Source: Amycolatopsis thermoflava N1165 (GTDB lineage Bacteria; Actinomycetota; Actinomycetes; Mycobacteriales; Pseudonocardiaceae). Taken from it: 64,000 bases of DNA. The stretch lies in assembly GCF_000473265.1 (NCBI RefSeq), contig NZ_KI421511.1, forward strand, positions 2,951,560 to 3,015,559, read 5' to 3'. How positions within the stretch are numbered: the stretch's first letter is position 1; the number at the start of each line of letters is the position of its first letter. Both the position numbers and the translations under genes were made by a program. The notes under the pieces are model-generated. The model did no database searches, was not told the DNA's origin, and saw only the letters and a list, made by a program, of their open reading frames with translations. This document shows positions 1 through 8,794 of this stretch, one piece after another.

Positions 1-668
1 CTGCCTACCGAATCGATCGCCGCGGCCCATCGCTCCTTGGTGAGCGGACGTCCGGGCTCGGACAGCTCGGCCCGGTCGATGACCGCGCCGGCTCCCAACC
101 GCTGCAGGTAACCCGCCTCGGATGGCCGTCCGGTCGCGGCGACCACCGAATAGCCGCGTCGAGCCAGCAACGAGACCGCGAAGCTACCGACTCCACCGCT
201 GGCGCCGGTGACGAGAACCTCGCCGTCTTCCGGTGTGAGGCCATTGCTCTCCAGAGCCATGAGGCACAACATCGCCGTGTATCCTGCGGTCCCGACGGCC
301 ATGGCTTGCCTTTCGTCGAGTCCAGCAGGCAGCGGGATGAGCCACTCTCCGCGCACCCGGGCCCGCTGAGCGAGCCCACCCCAGTGCGTCTCTCCGATGC
401 CCCAGCCGTTCAGCAGGACGTGGTCACCTGGCGCATAGCCCGGGTCGCCGCTGGACTCGACGACGCCGGCCAGATCGATGCCAGGCACCATCGGAAAGCT
501 GCGGACGACGGGCCCCTTACCGGTGATGGCAAGTGCGTCCTTGTAGTTGAGGCTGCTGTAGACGATCCGCACGGTCACATCGCCGTCGGGCAACTCCTCT
601 TCCCCGAGGTTCCGCACCTCGGCCTGGTAGTCGGTATTGCTTCGGTCGATGAGGATCGCTTTGAGCAT
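1..668 (-). CDS. acuI: AcuI/YhdH-type acryloyl-CoA reductase (MDR family), 3' end outside window
   Basis: The first 222 residues of a zinc-independent medium-chain reductase are visible, out of about 330 usual for the family; the C-terminus lies left of the window. The start MLKAILID fits AcuI/YhdH, with SSLNYKDAL near residue 38 and the NADPH loop VTGASGGVG at 153-161. A GGAGGA box precedes the ATG. AcuI enzymes reduce acryloyl-CoA to propionyl-CoA with NADPH; related MDR enzymes reduce other enoyl or enone substrates, so the substrate here is uncertain. It is the last visible gene of a leftward operon, 34 bp after the SDR. The frame has no stop before the window edge. Confidence 0.8.
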   Translation of the reverse strand, partial: MLKAILIDRSNTDYQAEVRNLGEEELPDGDVTVRIVYSSLNYKDALAITGKGPVVRSFPMVPGIDLAGVVESSGDPGYAPGDHVLLNGWGIGETHWGGLAQRARVRGEWLIPLPAGLDERQAMAVGTAGYTAMLCLMALESNGLTPEDGEVLVTGASGGVGSFAVSLLARRGYSVVAATGRPSEAGYLQRLGAGAVIDRAELSEPGRPLTKERWAAAIDSVG

Positions 669-702
669 GATGCTCCTCCGGTGACGATCGCTTCCAGATC
701 GA

Positions 703-1536
703 TCAGAGCAGGCTGCTCCCCGCGTCGATGGCGAGCGCCGCGCCAGTGATGTACCGGGCCTCGTCACTTGCCAGGAAGAGGAGTGCGTTGGAAATGTCGA
801 CCGGCTCCACCCACGGGACAGGCAACATCTGCAGCCTGCTCGACGCCGCCGCGAACTCCGCCTTCGTGGCGCCCTGCTTACCCGCGAACAGGTCGTAGAT
901 GGGCTGGTTATGGATCATGTCGGTGTTGACTTGCGTGGGATGCAGGCTGTTGACCCTGATACTGTCGGCTGCCAGTTCCATCGCGAGTGTGCGGGTCAAC
1001 CCGACAACCCCGTGTTTGGCCGACACGTAGTGCGCCATGTTGGCGTATCCACGGAGGCCTGCGACCGAACTGGTAAGGATGATCGAGCCCCCACGACCAG
1101 CGTTCTTGAGGCTGGGGATCGCTGCCTTGACGGTGTGCCACACGCCGGTGAGGTTGATGTCGATCATCGTGCGCCACTCGTCTTCGGGGAGCGACTCCGT
1201 GGTGGTCGGGGTGCCCACGACCCCAGCGTTCGCGCTGACGATGTCCAACCGCCCGAGAATACTGACGCCTTCCTCCACCGCGGCCTTCACGGCGTCGAAA
1301 TCGCGCACATCCGCCTGCTTCGCGACGATACGCCGGCCCAGACCTTTCACCTGCCGCTCCGTCTCGGCAAGGTCCTCTTCGGTCGCCGCGGCGCTCACCT
1401 CGTACGGCACTCGCCGGCAGACGTCGATCGCGATGATGTCGGCGCCCTCCTGCGCCAATCGCAGCGCGTGTGACCGGCCCTGCCCGCGCGCAGCACCGGT
1501 GATGAAGGCGACTTTGCCTTCAACCCTTCCAGCCAT
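703..1536 (-). CDS. Mycofactocin-type SDR family oxidoreductase
   Basis: This 277-residue short-chain dehydrogenase has the nucleotide motif [12 protein letters not shown] at 13-24, NAG at 103-105, and the catalytic Ser157, Tyr170 and Lys174 in the usual spacing. The GQGRSHA variant, plus an insertion at about residues 40-75 after the second beta strand, is typical of the carveol-dehydrogenase-like SDRs whose nicotinamide stays bound and is reoxidised through the peptide redox cofactor mycofactocin. Likely reaction: oxidation of a secondary alcohol to a ketone. AGGAGG lies 7 bp before the ATG. It sits between the flavin reductase and the AcuI-like gene in one operon. Mycofactocin dependence is inferred from the motif only; no mycofactocin biosynthesis gene is in the window. 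Confidence 0.85.
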   Translation of the reverse strand: MAGRVEGKVAFITGAARGQGRSHALRLAQEGADIIAIDVCRRVPYEVSAAATEEDLAETERQVKGLGRRIVAKQADVRDFDAVKAAVEEGVSILGRLDIVSANAGVVGTPTTTESLPEDEWRTMIDINLTGVWHTVKAAIPSLKNAGRGGSIILTSSVAGLRGYANMAHYVSAKHGVVGLTRTLAMELAADSIRVNSLHPTQVNTDMIHNQPIYDLFAGKQGATKAEFAAASSRLQMLPVPWVEPVDISNALLFLASDEARYITGAALAIDAGSSLL

Positions 1537-1599
1537 GATGTCCTCCTACAGTCACATCGCTATTGGTGAACTCGACTTCGATTGCTTTCGTGGCAGCAG

Positions 1600-2127
1600 T
1601 CACCCTCTGCCGGAGCCGGCCAGCGGGTCCAACCGGTGGAAGGAAGAGGCGTGGAACACCAGGGGGTCGACGTCGCTCGGCATCGCCATTCGCTGTACAC
1701 GGAGCAGCACGACATCGTGGTCTCCGCCCCGCAGCTCGGCCTCCACGGTGCAGTCGATCCAAGCGGCCGCGTCCGGCAGGAACAGTGCTCCGTCCTCGCT
1801 GCTCGCGACCTCCAGATCCGCGAAGCGGTCTCCATTCCGCGACGAGAGCCTGCGCGCCGTCTCCGCCTGCGAAACCCCGAGCACGCTCACCCCGAGTCGG
1901 GGAGCTCGGCGCAGCGATGGCCACGTGCGAGAGCTGTGGGCAGGGCAGATCGAAACCAGTGGCGGGTCGAGGGAGACCGAGGTGAAGGAGCTGAACGCCA
2001 TCCCGACGGCGTTCCCGTCCACCAGCGCGCACACCGAGACGACGCCACTGGGAAAGGCTCCGAAGACACGTCGGAGGTCGGCTGTGCCGGCGGGCTGGGT
2101 CAGCTCCGTCTGTACGGGAGTGCTCAT
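1600..2127 (-). CDS. Flavin reductase (HpaC-like) of a two-component monooxygenase
   Basis: This 175-residue flavin reductase-like protein has the early motif FGAFPSGVVSVCAL, then SFTSVSLDPPLVSICP, which form the flavin-binding split barrel of HpaC-type NAD(P)H:flavin oxidoreductases. It would supply reduced FMN or FAD to a partner oxygenase, probably the LLM monooxygenase two genes upstream. The chosen ATG overlaps the stop of the upstream esterase as ATGA and has a GGGGGAA box; an in-frame ATG at 2154 lies inside that gene and is less likely. A second flavin reductase of the same family is at 29639-30220. Confidence 0.85.
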   Translation of the reverse strand: MSTPVQTELTQPAGTADLRRVFGAFPSGVVSVCALVDGNAVGMAFSSFTSVSLDPPLVSICPAHSSRTWPSLRRAPRLGVSVLGVSQAETARRLSSRNGDRFADLEVASSEDGALFLPDAAAWIDCTVEAELRGGDHDVVLLRVQRMAMPSDVDPLVFHASSFHRLDPLAGSGRG

Positions 2128-3032
2128 TGCTTCCCCCACCTGGTAGCCAGCCAAGCGGCGGCATTGGCGACCGTGGCATCCGCCTCAGGCGCACGTCCGA
2201 CCATGAGAATGTAGACATGCTGCATGCCGGGCGAGAGTTCGGCGGTGACGTCGACACCGGCTGCCCGGGCACGTGCTACGAACCGCTCGCTGTCGCTCTG
2301 CAACGTTTCCTGGTCGCCGTAGGCCACGTAGATCGGCGGCAGCCCCCGGAGCTCGGCATGGAGCGGGCTCGCCAAGGGGTCCGTCGGCGAGGTCCCGTTC
2401 AGGTACATGGTGGCCATGTTCTCCGCGACCGGCCGCTGCACGAACGCGTCGCTCGCCGCATTGGTCTCGAACGTCGGGCCCGTGCACGTGAGGTCGAGCC
2501 ACGGTGAGAAGGCCACGATGGCGGCCGGAAGCGGCAGGCCCTGGTCACGAAGCCGGACCGCGAGGGCTGTGACCAGGTTGCCGCCTGCCGAGTCGCCGGC
2601 GAATGCGATGTCCTCCGGAGCGAATCCCTGGCCGACGAGCCACTCCACGGCAGCGGCCGCGTCGTCGAGCGCCGCCGGGAAGGGAGCCTCGGGCGCCAGC
2701 CGGTAGTCAAGGACAAGAACCGGCGCACCGAGGAGACGGGCCAGGTGTCCGCCCAGCTTCCGGTGCGTGTGCATCGAGCTGCCGACGAACCCACCACCGT
2801 GCAGGTAGAGCACGGCACCCCTGGCCGTGTGTTTCGTGGGTGTGCACACGATGCCGGCACACTTGCCGACGTTCACCTCCGCGTAGGTGACATCCGTCGG
2901 CTCGGCGCTGCGGGCGTGCAGTTCCTCGAGCATTGCCCGGATGGTCGCGAGATCGGCGTCAGGGTTGGCGGCGAGACGCTCGGTGAAGGAATTGAAGTGG
3001 ACGCGCAACGCGTCGGACTCGACACTGGGCAT
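2124..3032 (-). CDS. Alpha/beta hydrolase, hormone-sensitive lipase family esterase
   Basis: This 302-residue esterase has the oxyanion motif HGGGF at 78-82, nucleophile GDSAGG with Ser148, acid Asp240 in YGDQE and His272 in GMQHVYI. These define the HSL (family IV) carboxylesterases, which hydrolyse short-chain esters or lactones. The selected ATG has GAGGACA just upstream; the frame extends 39 codons further without a better site. It follows the LLM gene after 132 bp and is translationally coupled to the flavin reductase. A role opening an ester or lactone made by the neighbouring monooxygenase is plausible but inferred. Confidence 0.88.
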   Translation of the reverse strand: MPSVESDALRVHFNSFTERLAANPDADLATIRAMLEELHARSAEPTDVTYAEVNVGKCAGIVCTPTKHTARGAVLYLHGGGFVGSSMHTHRKLGGHLARLLGAPVLVLDYRLAPEAPFPAALDDAAAAVEWLVGQGFAPEDIAFAGDSAGGNLVTALAVRLRDQGLPLPAAIVAFSPWLDLTCTGPTFETNAASDAFVQRPVAENMATMYLNGTSPTDPLASPLHAELRGLPPIYVAYGDQETLQSDSERFVARARAAGVDVTAELSPGMQHVYILMVGRAPEADATVANAAAWLATRWGKQ

Positions 3033-3164
3033 GATTGTCCTCAAGAGTTGATCGGTGGTCCGCCGCGGCCTCGCCGGCGCTGTGGGTGGCAGCGGCTTCG
3101 CGCGGCGCTGGGGCCGGTCGTCGGGAACTGAGTCCGCGCGGCCGGCCACGAGCCGCAGAACTGG

Positions 3165-4232
3165 TCAGAGATCCTTCAACACCGGGATGACCTTCTCGGC
3201 GAACAACCGCATGCTCGCCTCGGCCTTGTCATGCGGCAGACCGGCGTAGGTGAACGCGCAGTTCAGGTGGTAGTCGCCGATCACGGCACGTCGCGCCCGC
3301 ACCTTCTCGATGATCTGCTCGGGCGTACCCCACGTCTGCGCGTCGACATAGGCGGCGGCGGAGGCTTCCTGGCCGGCCTCGCGGATGACCTCGGCCACCG
3401 CGTTGTAGGACTCGTAGCCCGCCGTGCCGGCGAAATGCGTCCCGCCGAACTCGTAGTGGCGCATGACCTGGATGAAGTAGCGCGAGATGTACTCCGTCGC
3501 GGTCTGCTTGGCCTCCTCGGGGTCCTCCGCGCAGTAGACGAACTCGGTCAGCGTCGGAGCAGGCGCCTCGCGGCCCTGCTTCTTGCGGAAGGATTCCCGG
3601 TAGGACTCGATCAGCGGGGCGTGCTTCTCGATCGGGAACTGGACGAAGGTCGCCATGGCGGCACCAAGCTCCGCTGCGACGTCCAGAGAGTCGGGCGACA
3701 TGGCAATGCACACCGTGCGGTCACGGAACCCCCGCGGCGGGGCGGGCGCGATCTGGGCTGACGGCTGCGGGAACAGCGGACCGTCGCCCGACATGACACC
3801 CGTCTCGAGGGCGCGGAGGACCATCTCGGCGGACTCGTCGAACCGCTCGCGCGCCTCGTTCATGTCCATGCCGAGCGACGCGTACTCCATCCGCGAGAGG
3901 CCCCGACCGAGACCGAGTCGCACGCGTCCCTCGGCGAGGATGTCGAGCATCGCGATCTTCTCCGCGACCCGGAGGGGCTGGGTCCACCATGGCAGGATCA
4001 CCGCCGCCGGGACGAGCTCGATCGAGTTCGTCTTCGCAGCCAGGTAGGACAGCAGCTGCATGTTGTCGGGACACATCGAGTACTGCGCATCAAAGTGGTG
4101 CTCGACGCACCAGATGGCGGAGAAGCCGAGCGGCTCGGCCAGCTCAGCCAGGTAGAGGTCTTTGCGGTAGAGCTCCGCATCGGACTGGTTCGCGTCCGAA
4201 TTCTGAAAAAGAAGCTGGAAACTGGGGATCAT
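3165..4232 (-). CDS. LLM class flavin-dependent monooxygenase
   Basis: This 355-residue bacterial-luciferase-like protein shows the typical WCVEHHF motif near residue 47, LVPAAVILPWW near 77 and the GRVRLGLGRGLSR strand-turn near 102. LLM enzymes use reduced FMN and oxygen for hydroxylation, Baeyer-Villiger oxidation or C-N/C-S cleavage. The partner is probably the flavin reductase downstream. An AGGAGGA box precedes the ATG; the open frame extends 38 codons further upstream without support. It is the first gene of the leftward operon and diverges from the AcoR-type regulator across a region with three palindromic sites. The substrate is unknown. Confidence 0.87.
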   Translation of the reverse strand: MIPSFQLLFQNSDANQSDAELYRKDLYLAELAEPLGFSAIWCVEHHFDAQYSMCPDNMQLLSYLAAKTNSIELVPAAVILPWWTQPLRVAEKIAMLDILAEGRVRLGLGRGLSRMEYASLGMDMNEARERFDESAEMVLRALETGVMSGDGPLFPQPSAQIAPAPPRGFRDRTVCIAMSPDSLDVAAELGAAMATFVQFPIEKHAPLIESYRESFRKKQGREAPAPTLTEFVYCAEDPEEAKQTATEYISRYFIQVMRHYEFGGTHFAGTAGYESYNAVAEVIREAGQEASAAAYVDAQTWGTPEQIIEKVRARRAVIGDYHLNCAFTYAGLPHDKAEASMRLFAEKVIPVLKDL

Positions 4233-4364
4233 GATTCGGCGTCCTCCTGGTGCGACGAGGGAAATTCCTGCCACGTTCTTGCCGCTGAGATGGATCGACG
4301 TATCCATCGGGTGTCGCGCTACTTTCGACGCCGTTAACTCTGTCACCGACGACGCGCTTCACTG

Positions 4365-4381
4365 TGTCGCATTCTGCGACG
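4365..4381. promoter_or_regulatory. Palindromic operator 1 (TGTCGCA-N3-TGCGACG)
   Basis: A 17-bp near-perfect inverted repeat lies in the divergent region between the LLM gene and the AcoR-type regulator. A perfect copy of the same design lies at 8596-8612, before the SMP-30 gene. It is most simply a binding site for the adjacent Fis-type HTH activator; this is inference. Confidence 0.6.
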
Positions 4382-4404
4382 ATGTGCCGCCCGGACCGCA
4401 CCTG

Positions 4405-4419
4405 TGTCGAATTGCGACA
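4405..4419. promoter_or_regulatory. Palindromic operator 2 (TGTCG-N5-CGACA)
   Basis: A perfect 5-bp-arm palindrome is centred 39 bp from operator 1. The half-site TGTCG matches the others but the spacer is 2 bp shorter. It is probably a second binding site for the same regulator. Confidence 0.5.
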
Positions 4420-4440
4420 ACCAGGGAGGCCGCCTCTGAC

Positions 4441-4457
4441 TGTCTCGTTATGGGACA
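4441..4457. promoter_or_regulatory. Palindromic operator 3 (TGTC-N9-GACA, weaker)
   Basis: TGTCTCGTTATGGGACA is a 17-bp imperfect palindrome 37 bp after operator 2, so the three sites are about evenly spaced. It is weaker than the others and could be chance. Confidence 0.35.
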
Positions 4458-4643
4458 CTGCGCGAGGCGTGACTGAGGTAACATCGACGGCAAGGTGGGC
4501 GCCGGGCCGCAGCGTGACGGCCCCAAGCTCCTCGCAGCGCACGGGAGGAGGACCAGGCGAGATGACAGCCTCGGATGGCCCTCGGCGGCCGGATGCGCTG
4601 GTAGCACCACCGGGCAACGATGCTCGAGTCAAGGAACCAAGAG

Positions 4644-6428
4644 ATGAACGACTGGCTTCGAACAGCCGCCAAGGCGCGGGACGACATCTTTTCGAGCTCG
4701 CTTGACGTATCGACCCATTCATCCTCGGTCGTTCGTCCCACCGTTTACGAGTCGTGGCGGCGCTCCCGCTTGCAAGGCCTGGCCCCGGAGGCCGTCTCGC
4801 CCGTGGAGTTTTCCGAGATCGAGCTCGACAACTACCTGTCCCGAACGGTGACCTCAATTGTCGAGAAGCGAGCGGCAGCACTCGACCAGAGCGCGTGCGC
4901 ACTGGTACTGACTGACCGTGACGGGAACCTGCTGCGCCGATGGGTGCGCGACCACGAAATGGCCGCGGACCTTGACGCGAAGGGCGTCGCCGCCGGTTTC
5001 ACGATGGATGAGTCAACGGTCGGCACCACCGGGCTCGTCACATTGCTGACCGGAAGGCCCGAGCTGATCCGGGGCCCCGAGCACTTCTCCGAGAAGTTCA
5101 AGCAGTACAGCTGCGCGAGCGCGCCGGTCGTCCACCCGATCAGGCGAACGCTGCTCGGAAGCGTCTCGTTGATCTGCCGGGTGGCGGACACGACTCCGTT
5201 GATGCTGTCCTGGGTGACCGACCTGATCACGGCGGTCGAGGAGGCGCTGCGCGCCCGCGCCTGCCAGCGCGAACAACGCCTGTTCGAGGCCTACACGACC
5301 TACAATCGGGACGTACGTCACCCCATCGTGGCGCTCGACATGACGACCATCATCACCAACGCGGCCGCTGCTCGCCTGCTGGGCGGCGTCGATCAAACGC
5401 TGCTGTGGGAGCACGCGCGGCGCAGCCTCCGTGAGCGCAGGAGCGGGCCGACCAGCCTGACACTGCCGAACGGCGAGGTGCTCAGCGTCGACTGCTGTCC
5501 CCTGTCCGGGCAGGACACGGACGCCGGCGCGATCCTGTTCCTTCGAAAAGGATCCGCTACTCGGCGCAAGTCCGAAGCCGGCGCCCTTCCCAAGCGTTCG
5601 GTGTTGCTGCCTGGCCTCGTGGGCAGATCCGAGAAGTGGCGCGCGCTGTGCTTCCAGGCGCACCGCCTACGGAACGGAACCAGCCCGGTGCTGGTTGTGG
5701 GCGAGCCGGGTTCGGGGCGGCTCGCGGTGGCGGAGGCGCTGCAGGACGCACAGGCTGTCCGTGTCGTGGATGCGATCGACGCGGCGGCGCTGGGGGACGG
5801 CCGCTGGGTCCAGCACCTCCACGTGCAACTCGAGGACCCCACTTGTGTCCTGGTCATACGGCACGTTGACTCGTTGGAGCCGTCAACCGCTGTCGCCACA
5901 CTGGCCGCGCTGCGCCGCACGCCGCCCGCACGGCTACTGGCCACCGCCCAGCGCAGGTCCGGCGAGCGTGCCGCACACAACGCCCTGCTCGACCACTTCG
6001 AGTCCGTCCTCGAGGTTCCCCCGCTGCGCGAGCGCCTCGACGACTTCCCCGACCTGCTCGCGCGGTTCTCCGAACAGGTGGCGGGAGCGAAGAACTCAGT
6101 CGAGTGGACCCCGGAGGTCGTCCAGGCCCTGACTCGACTCGAGTGGCCCGGCAACCTCAACTCGCTCAAGACCTTGGTGCGCCGCACCGTCACTGGCAGC
6201 GGCGCTACGAAGATCGGTACCGACGACCTTCCGCCCGAGTACGTAGCCCGCGCCGCGCGGCGCCAGCTCGCCACCTTGGAACAGATCGAAGCGCAGACGA
6301 TTCTCCAGGCCTTACGCGAGGCAGGAGGCAACAAACACCAGGCAGCGCTTGCCCTGGGCATCGCGCGATCGACCCTGTACCGAAAAATCAGAGCACTCGG
6401 CCTCGATCTCTCCGCCAGCATTTACTGA
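4644..6428 (+). CDS. AcoR-type GAF/Fis transcriptional activator with degenerate AAA domain
   Basis: This regulator of 594 residues starts with the RPTVYESWRRSR signature of AcoR/MimR-type proteins (about 31-42) and a GAF-type sensor (about 70-200). A shrunken AAA-like region has GEPGSGR (about 353-359) in place of a Walker A with Lys, and the GAFTGA sigma-54 contact loop is absent. A Fis-type helix-turn-helix lies at about 560-586 (NKHQAALALGIARSTLYRKI). It therefore probably works with ordinary sigma factors, as described for actinobacterial MimR-like activators. The ATG at 4644 follows AAGGA; the upstream ATG at 4620 has no ribosome site. Three palindromes in its promoter suggest autoregulation and control of the divergent LLM operon. 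Confidence 0.82.
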   Translation: MNDWLRTAAKARDDIFSSSLDVSTHSSSVVRPTVYESWRRSRLQGLAPEAVSPVEFSEIELDNYLSRTVTSIVEKRAAALDQSACALVLTDRDGNLLRRWVRDHEMAADLDAKGVAAGFTMDESTVGTTGLVTLLTGRPELIRGPEHFSEKFKQYSCASAPVVHPIRRTLLGSVSLICRVADTTPLMLSWVTDLITAVEEALRARACQREQRLFEAYTTYNRDVRHPIVALDMTTIITNAAAARLLGGVDQTLLWEHARRSLRERRSGPTSLTLPNGEVLSVDCCPLSGQDTDAGAILFLRKGSATRRKSEAGALPKRSVLLPGLVGRSEKWRALCFQAHRLRNGTSPVLVVGEPGSGRLAVAEALQDAQAVRVVDAIDAAALGDGRWVQHLHVQLEDPTCVLVIRHVDSLEPSTAVATLAALRRTPPARLLATAQRRSGERAAHNALLDHFESVLEVPPLRERLDDFPDLLARFSEQVAGAKNSVEWTPEVVQALTRLEWPGNLNSLKTLVRRTVTGSGATKIGTDDLPPEYVARAARRQLATLEQIEAQTILQALREAGGNKHQAALALGIARSTLYRKIRALGLDLSASIY

Positions 6429-6490
6429 CCGAAAGGAGGCCGGGCCGCCCAACGCCCGCACTCTCCGGCCACCACTTGGTCAACTCGCCA

Positions 6491-7106
6491 TCAACAAGAC
6501 GTTTCCGGCATTACGGGTGATGCGGCGAGGAAGAACGCGGGTTTGAGCTTGCGGTTGCCGGTCCGGGCTGGATGGTCGCTTTTGATGCTGGTGCCGGAGC
6601 TGCGGGTGACGGGGGCGATGCCGGCGTAGGCGGCTAAGTGGCTGGAGCTGGTGAAGTTTGAGGCACCGCCGTTCTCGAGCGAGATGCGGGCTGCGCTCCT
6701 GGCGCCGATGCCGGCATCGAGGTCAGGACCGGGGCAAGAGGGTGCGCATCGAGTATCTCCTCGACCTGCGTGAGTTGCTCAAGCCCGGTTTCAAGCTGTC
6801 GGCTAGCCGCGGGAGCACGGTGTCCGCGGCGGCAGTGCCGGGGCCGTGACGGTCCGTTCGGCCAGTGCAGCCATGATCACCTCCAGTGAGCAGACGTCGA
6901 CCGGCCGTGTCGTGCGTGGCAGCGAGCGGGCGGCGTCGGCGATGACGAACGCATCCCGGGCACCGGTCTTGGCCTGGCCCCGGTAGACAACCGGCTGCAC
7001 GGGCAACCGCGACCGGCAGCGCACCGATCGTGGCTGGCTGGTCGACCACCACGAGCAGTGGCCCATGCTGGTGAGCTCGTGGAACGTCGACCGGGGCATC
7101 AGTCAT
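6491..7106 (-). pseudogene. IS110-family transposase remnant, multiply frameshifted
   Basis: Read leftward, pieces of an IS110 (DEDD) transposase appear in order but in different frames: LLVVVDQPATIGALPVAVAR near 7050, QAKTGARDAFVIADAARSLP near 6930, LEQLTQVEEILDAHPLAPVL near 6750, and the C-terminal LAAYAGIAPVTRSSGTSIK with TGNRKLKPAFFLAASP near 6600-6510, ending in TGA at 6491. The N-terminal catalytic start and an internal stretch after the first piece are missing. The element is dead. It abuts the IS256 element, so this stretch has accumulated insertions. Confidence 0.8.
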
Positions 7107-7138
7107 ACCAAACCGGCGGCCACAGCTCCTTGATTCAG

Positions 7139-7168
7139 CAGGTCACGTCCCGCCGTGTGGTGTAAGTC
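7139..7168. repeat. IS256 left terminal inverted repeat
   Basis: The end begins CAGGTCACGTCCC and finishes GGTGTAAGTC. It pairs with the reverse complement of 8520-8549, with five mismatches in 30. Confidence 0.8.
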
Positions 7169-7195
7169 GTTGCGCGAGAGGCTCTGCGGTTCAGA

Positions 7196-8425
7196 TCATG
7201 CCGTCATGAGCTCGGGTGTGGCTACCTTTTCCTCGGTTGGTGGGGTGGTGAGCAGGGCCATGGTGGCTTCGCCGAGGTAGCGGCGGTCGGTGGCCTGCCA
7301 TTCATCGTGGGCCTCGACCAGGACCGCGCCGGCCAGTCGGAGCAGGGCTTCGGGGTTGGGAAAGACGCCGACGACGTCGGTGCGGCGCTTGACTTCCTTG
7401 TTCAGCCGTTCGAGGGGGTTGGTGGACCAGATCTTCTTCCAGTGCGCGGTGGGGAACGAGGCGAACGCGAGCAGGTCCTCGGTGGCGTCGCGCAGCATCG
7501 ACTCCACCTTCGACGACTGCCGGCCGAGCATTCCGGCGATGACACCGAGCTGTTCACGGACGTGCGCGGCGTCGGGCTGGGCGAAGATCGTGCGGATCGC
7601 CGCTGCCACCATCTCGGAGCTGCCTTTGGGGACCTGGGCCAGCACATTGCGCAGGAAATGCACCCGGCAACGCTGCCAGGCGGCGCCGAGCAACACCGCG
7701 GAGATGGCCTGTTTCAGCCCGGTGTGGGCATCGGAGATGACCAGCTGCACCCCGCCCAGGCCGCGGGCCTTGAGCGAACGGAGGAACGCCGTCCAGAACG
7801 CCCCGTCCTCGGAGTCACCGACGGCGAAGCCGAGGACCTCGCGCCACCCGTCGGCCCGGACCCCGGTGGCGATCACCACCGCCTGGGACACCACGCGGTG
7901 GTTGACCCGGGTCTTGCAGTAGGTGGTGTCAAGGAACACGTAGGGAAAATGTTGCTCACCCAGCGATCGGTCCCGGAATGCGCCGACCTCGGTGTCCAGA
8001 TCAGCGCAGATCCTCGATACCTCGGACTTGGAGATGCCGGTGTCCGCACCCAAGGCTTTCACCAGATCGTCGACCTTGCGGGTGGACACCCCGTGCAGGT
8101 AGGCCTCCATCACCACCGCGAACAACGCCTGATCCACCCGTCGCCGACGCTCCAACAACGACGGGAAGAACGACCCGGTGCGCAGCTTCGGGATCCGCAA
8201 CTCCAGATCCCCAGCCGTGGTCGACAGCGTGCGGGTCCGGTGGCCATTGCGCTGGGCGGTGCGGCTCTCGGTGCGCTCGTGCAGGCCAGCGCCGATCGCC
8301 TCGGTGAGCTCGGCCTCGATCAGCGCCTGATAGATCGTCTCCGCCGCCTGACGGACACGATCACCAACATCGGCGACCTTGAGTGCATCGAGTACTTCAA
8401 GCAGGGCAGACTGGTCCAGGGCCAT
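7196..8425 (-). CDS. IS256-family transposase
   Basis: This 409-residue DDE transposase has the IS256 signatures: QRNGHRTRT near 70, IPKLRTGSFFPS near 90, first catalytic Asp in FLDTTYCKTR, second Asp in LVISDAHTGLK, the CRVHFLRN motif, and the Glu in NPLERLNKEVKRR. It looks intact. The chosen start MALDQSALLEVLDAL matches the common N-terminus of actinobacterial members; the open frame continues upstream through the terminal repeat. It reads leftward, opposite to the flanking regulator and SMP-30 genes. Confidence 0.93.
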   Translation of the reverse strand: MALDQSALLEVLDALKVADVGDRVRQAAETIYQALIEAELTEAIGAGLHERTESRTAQRNGHRTRTLSTTAGDLELRIPKLRTGSFFPSLLERRRRVDQALFAVVMEAYLHGVSTRKVDDLVKALGADTGISKSEVSRICADLDTEVGAFRDRSLGEQHFPYVFLDTTYCKTRVNHRVVSQAVVIATGVRADGWREVLGFAVGDSEDGAFWTAFLRSLKARGLGGVQLVISDAHTGLKQAISAVLLGAAWQRCRVHFLRNVLAQVPKGSSEMVAAAIRTIFAQPDAAHVREQLGVIAGMLGRQSSKVESMLRDATEDLLAFASFPTAHWKKIWSTNPLERLNKEVKRRTDVVGVFPNPEALLRLAGAVLVEAHDEWQATDRRYLGEATMALLTTPPTEEKVATPELMTA

Positions 8426-8519
8426 CGCGTGACGCCTCTCCACGGGTTCCTTGGCGGGTTCCTGCAGAGACTCACGCGATGGCCCCCTCCACGCGCTCAG
8501 CCACGCCGAACAAGACCCA

Positions 8520-8549
8520 GACTTACACCACCAGCGGGGACATGACCTG
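8520..8549. repeat. IS256 right terminal inverted repeat
   Basis: GACTTACACC to CATGACCTG is the inverted partner of 7139-7168 and lies about 95 bp upstream of the transposase start. Confidence 0.8.
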
Positions 8550-8595
8550 ATCAGCAACCACGAAAAGGCTAACGGGGGACTACCGAACATTGAAC

Positions 8596-8612
8596 TGTCG
8601 CAAGTTGCGACA
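8596..8612. promoter_or_regulatory. Perfect palindromic operator TGTCGCA-AGT-TGCGACA upstream of SMP-30 gene
   Basis: This is a perfect 17-bp palindrome about 180 bp before the SMP-30 start, with the same arms as the site at 4365-4381. A further half-site TGCGACA is at 8632-8638. The shared motif suggests the SMP-30/RibBA-like operon belongs to the regulon of the AcoR-type activator on the far side of the IS256 element. Confidence 0.65.
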
Positions 8613-8794
8613 ACTCACTTCAGCCCAATCCTGCGACAATCGGCTTGAGTCCGGCATCACCGTTCGCAGACCCCACACGCAGCCGGACGTGGGCGGGCCG
8701 CCAGAACCGCGGCCCGCACCTGCGAAACACGGTCCACAATCACACCGGCTCACACAGCCGGGCAATTCAGCGCAATGAGAGGACACGGTAAACG

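Larger units (their letters stand above)
7139..8549. mobile_element. IS256-family insertion sequence, apparently complete
   Basis: A 1.4-kb element carries one transposase gene flanked by 30-bp imperfect terminal inverted repeats (25 of 30 positions match). Just outside the GGTCA...TGACC ends, the left flank reads TGATTCAGCA and the right flank TGATCAGCA, which could be a 9-bp target duplication with one later insertion. It sits between the AcoR-type regulator and the SMP-30 operon. Confidence 0.82.

Noticed and set aside
7307..8545. Long plus-strand open frame across the IS256 transposase
   Set aside because: It is the exact complement of the transposase and encodes Gly/Arg/His-rich sequence with no recognisable domain.
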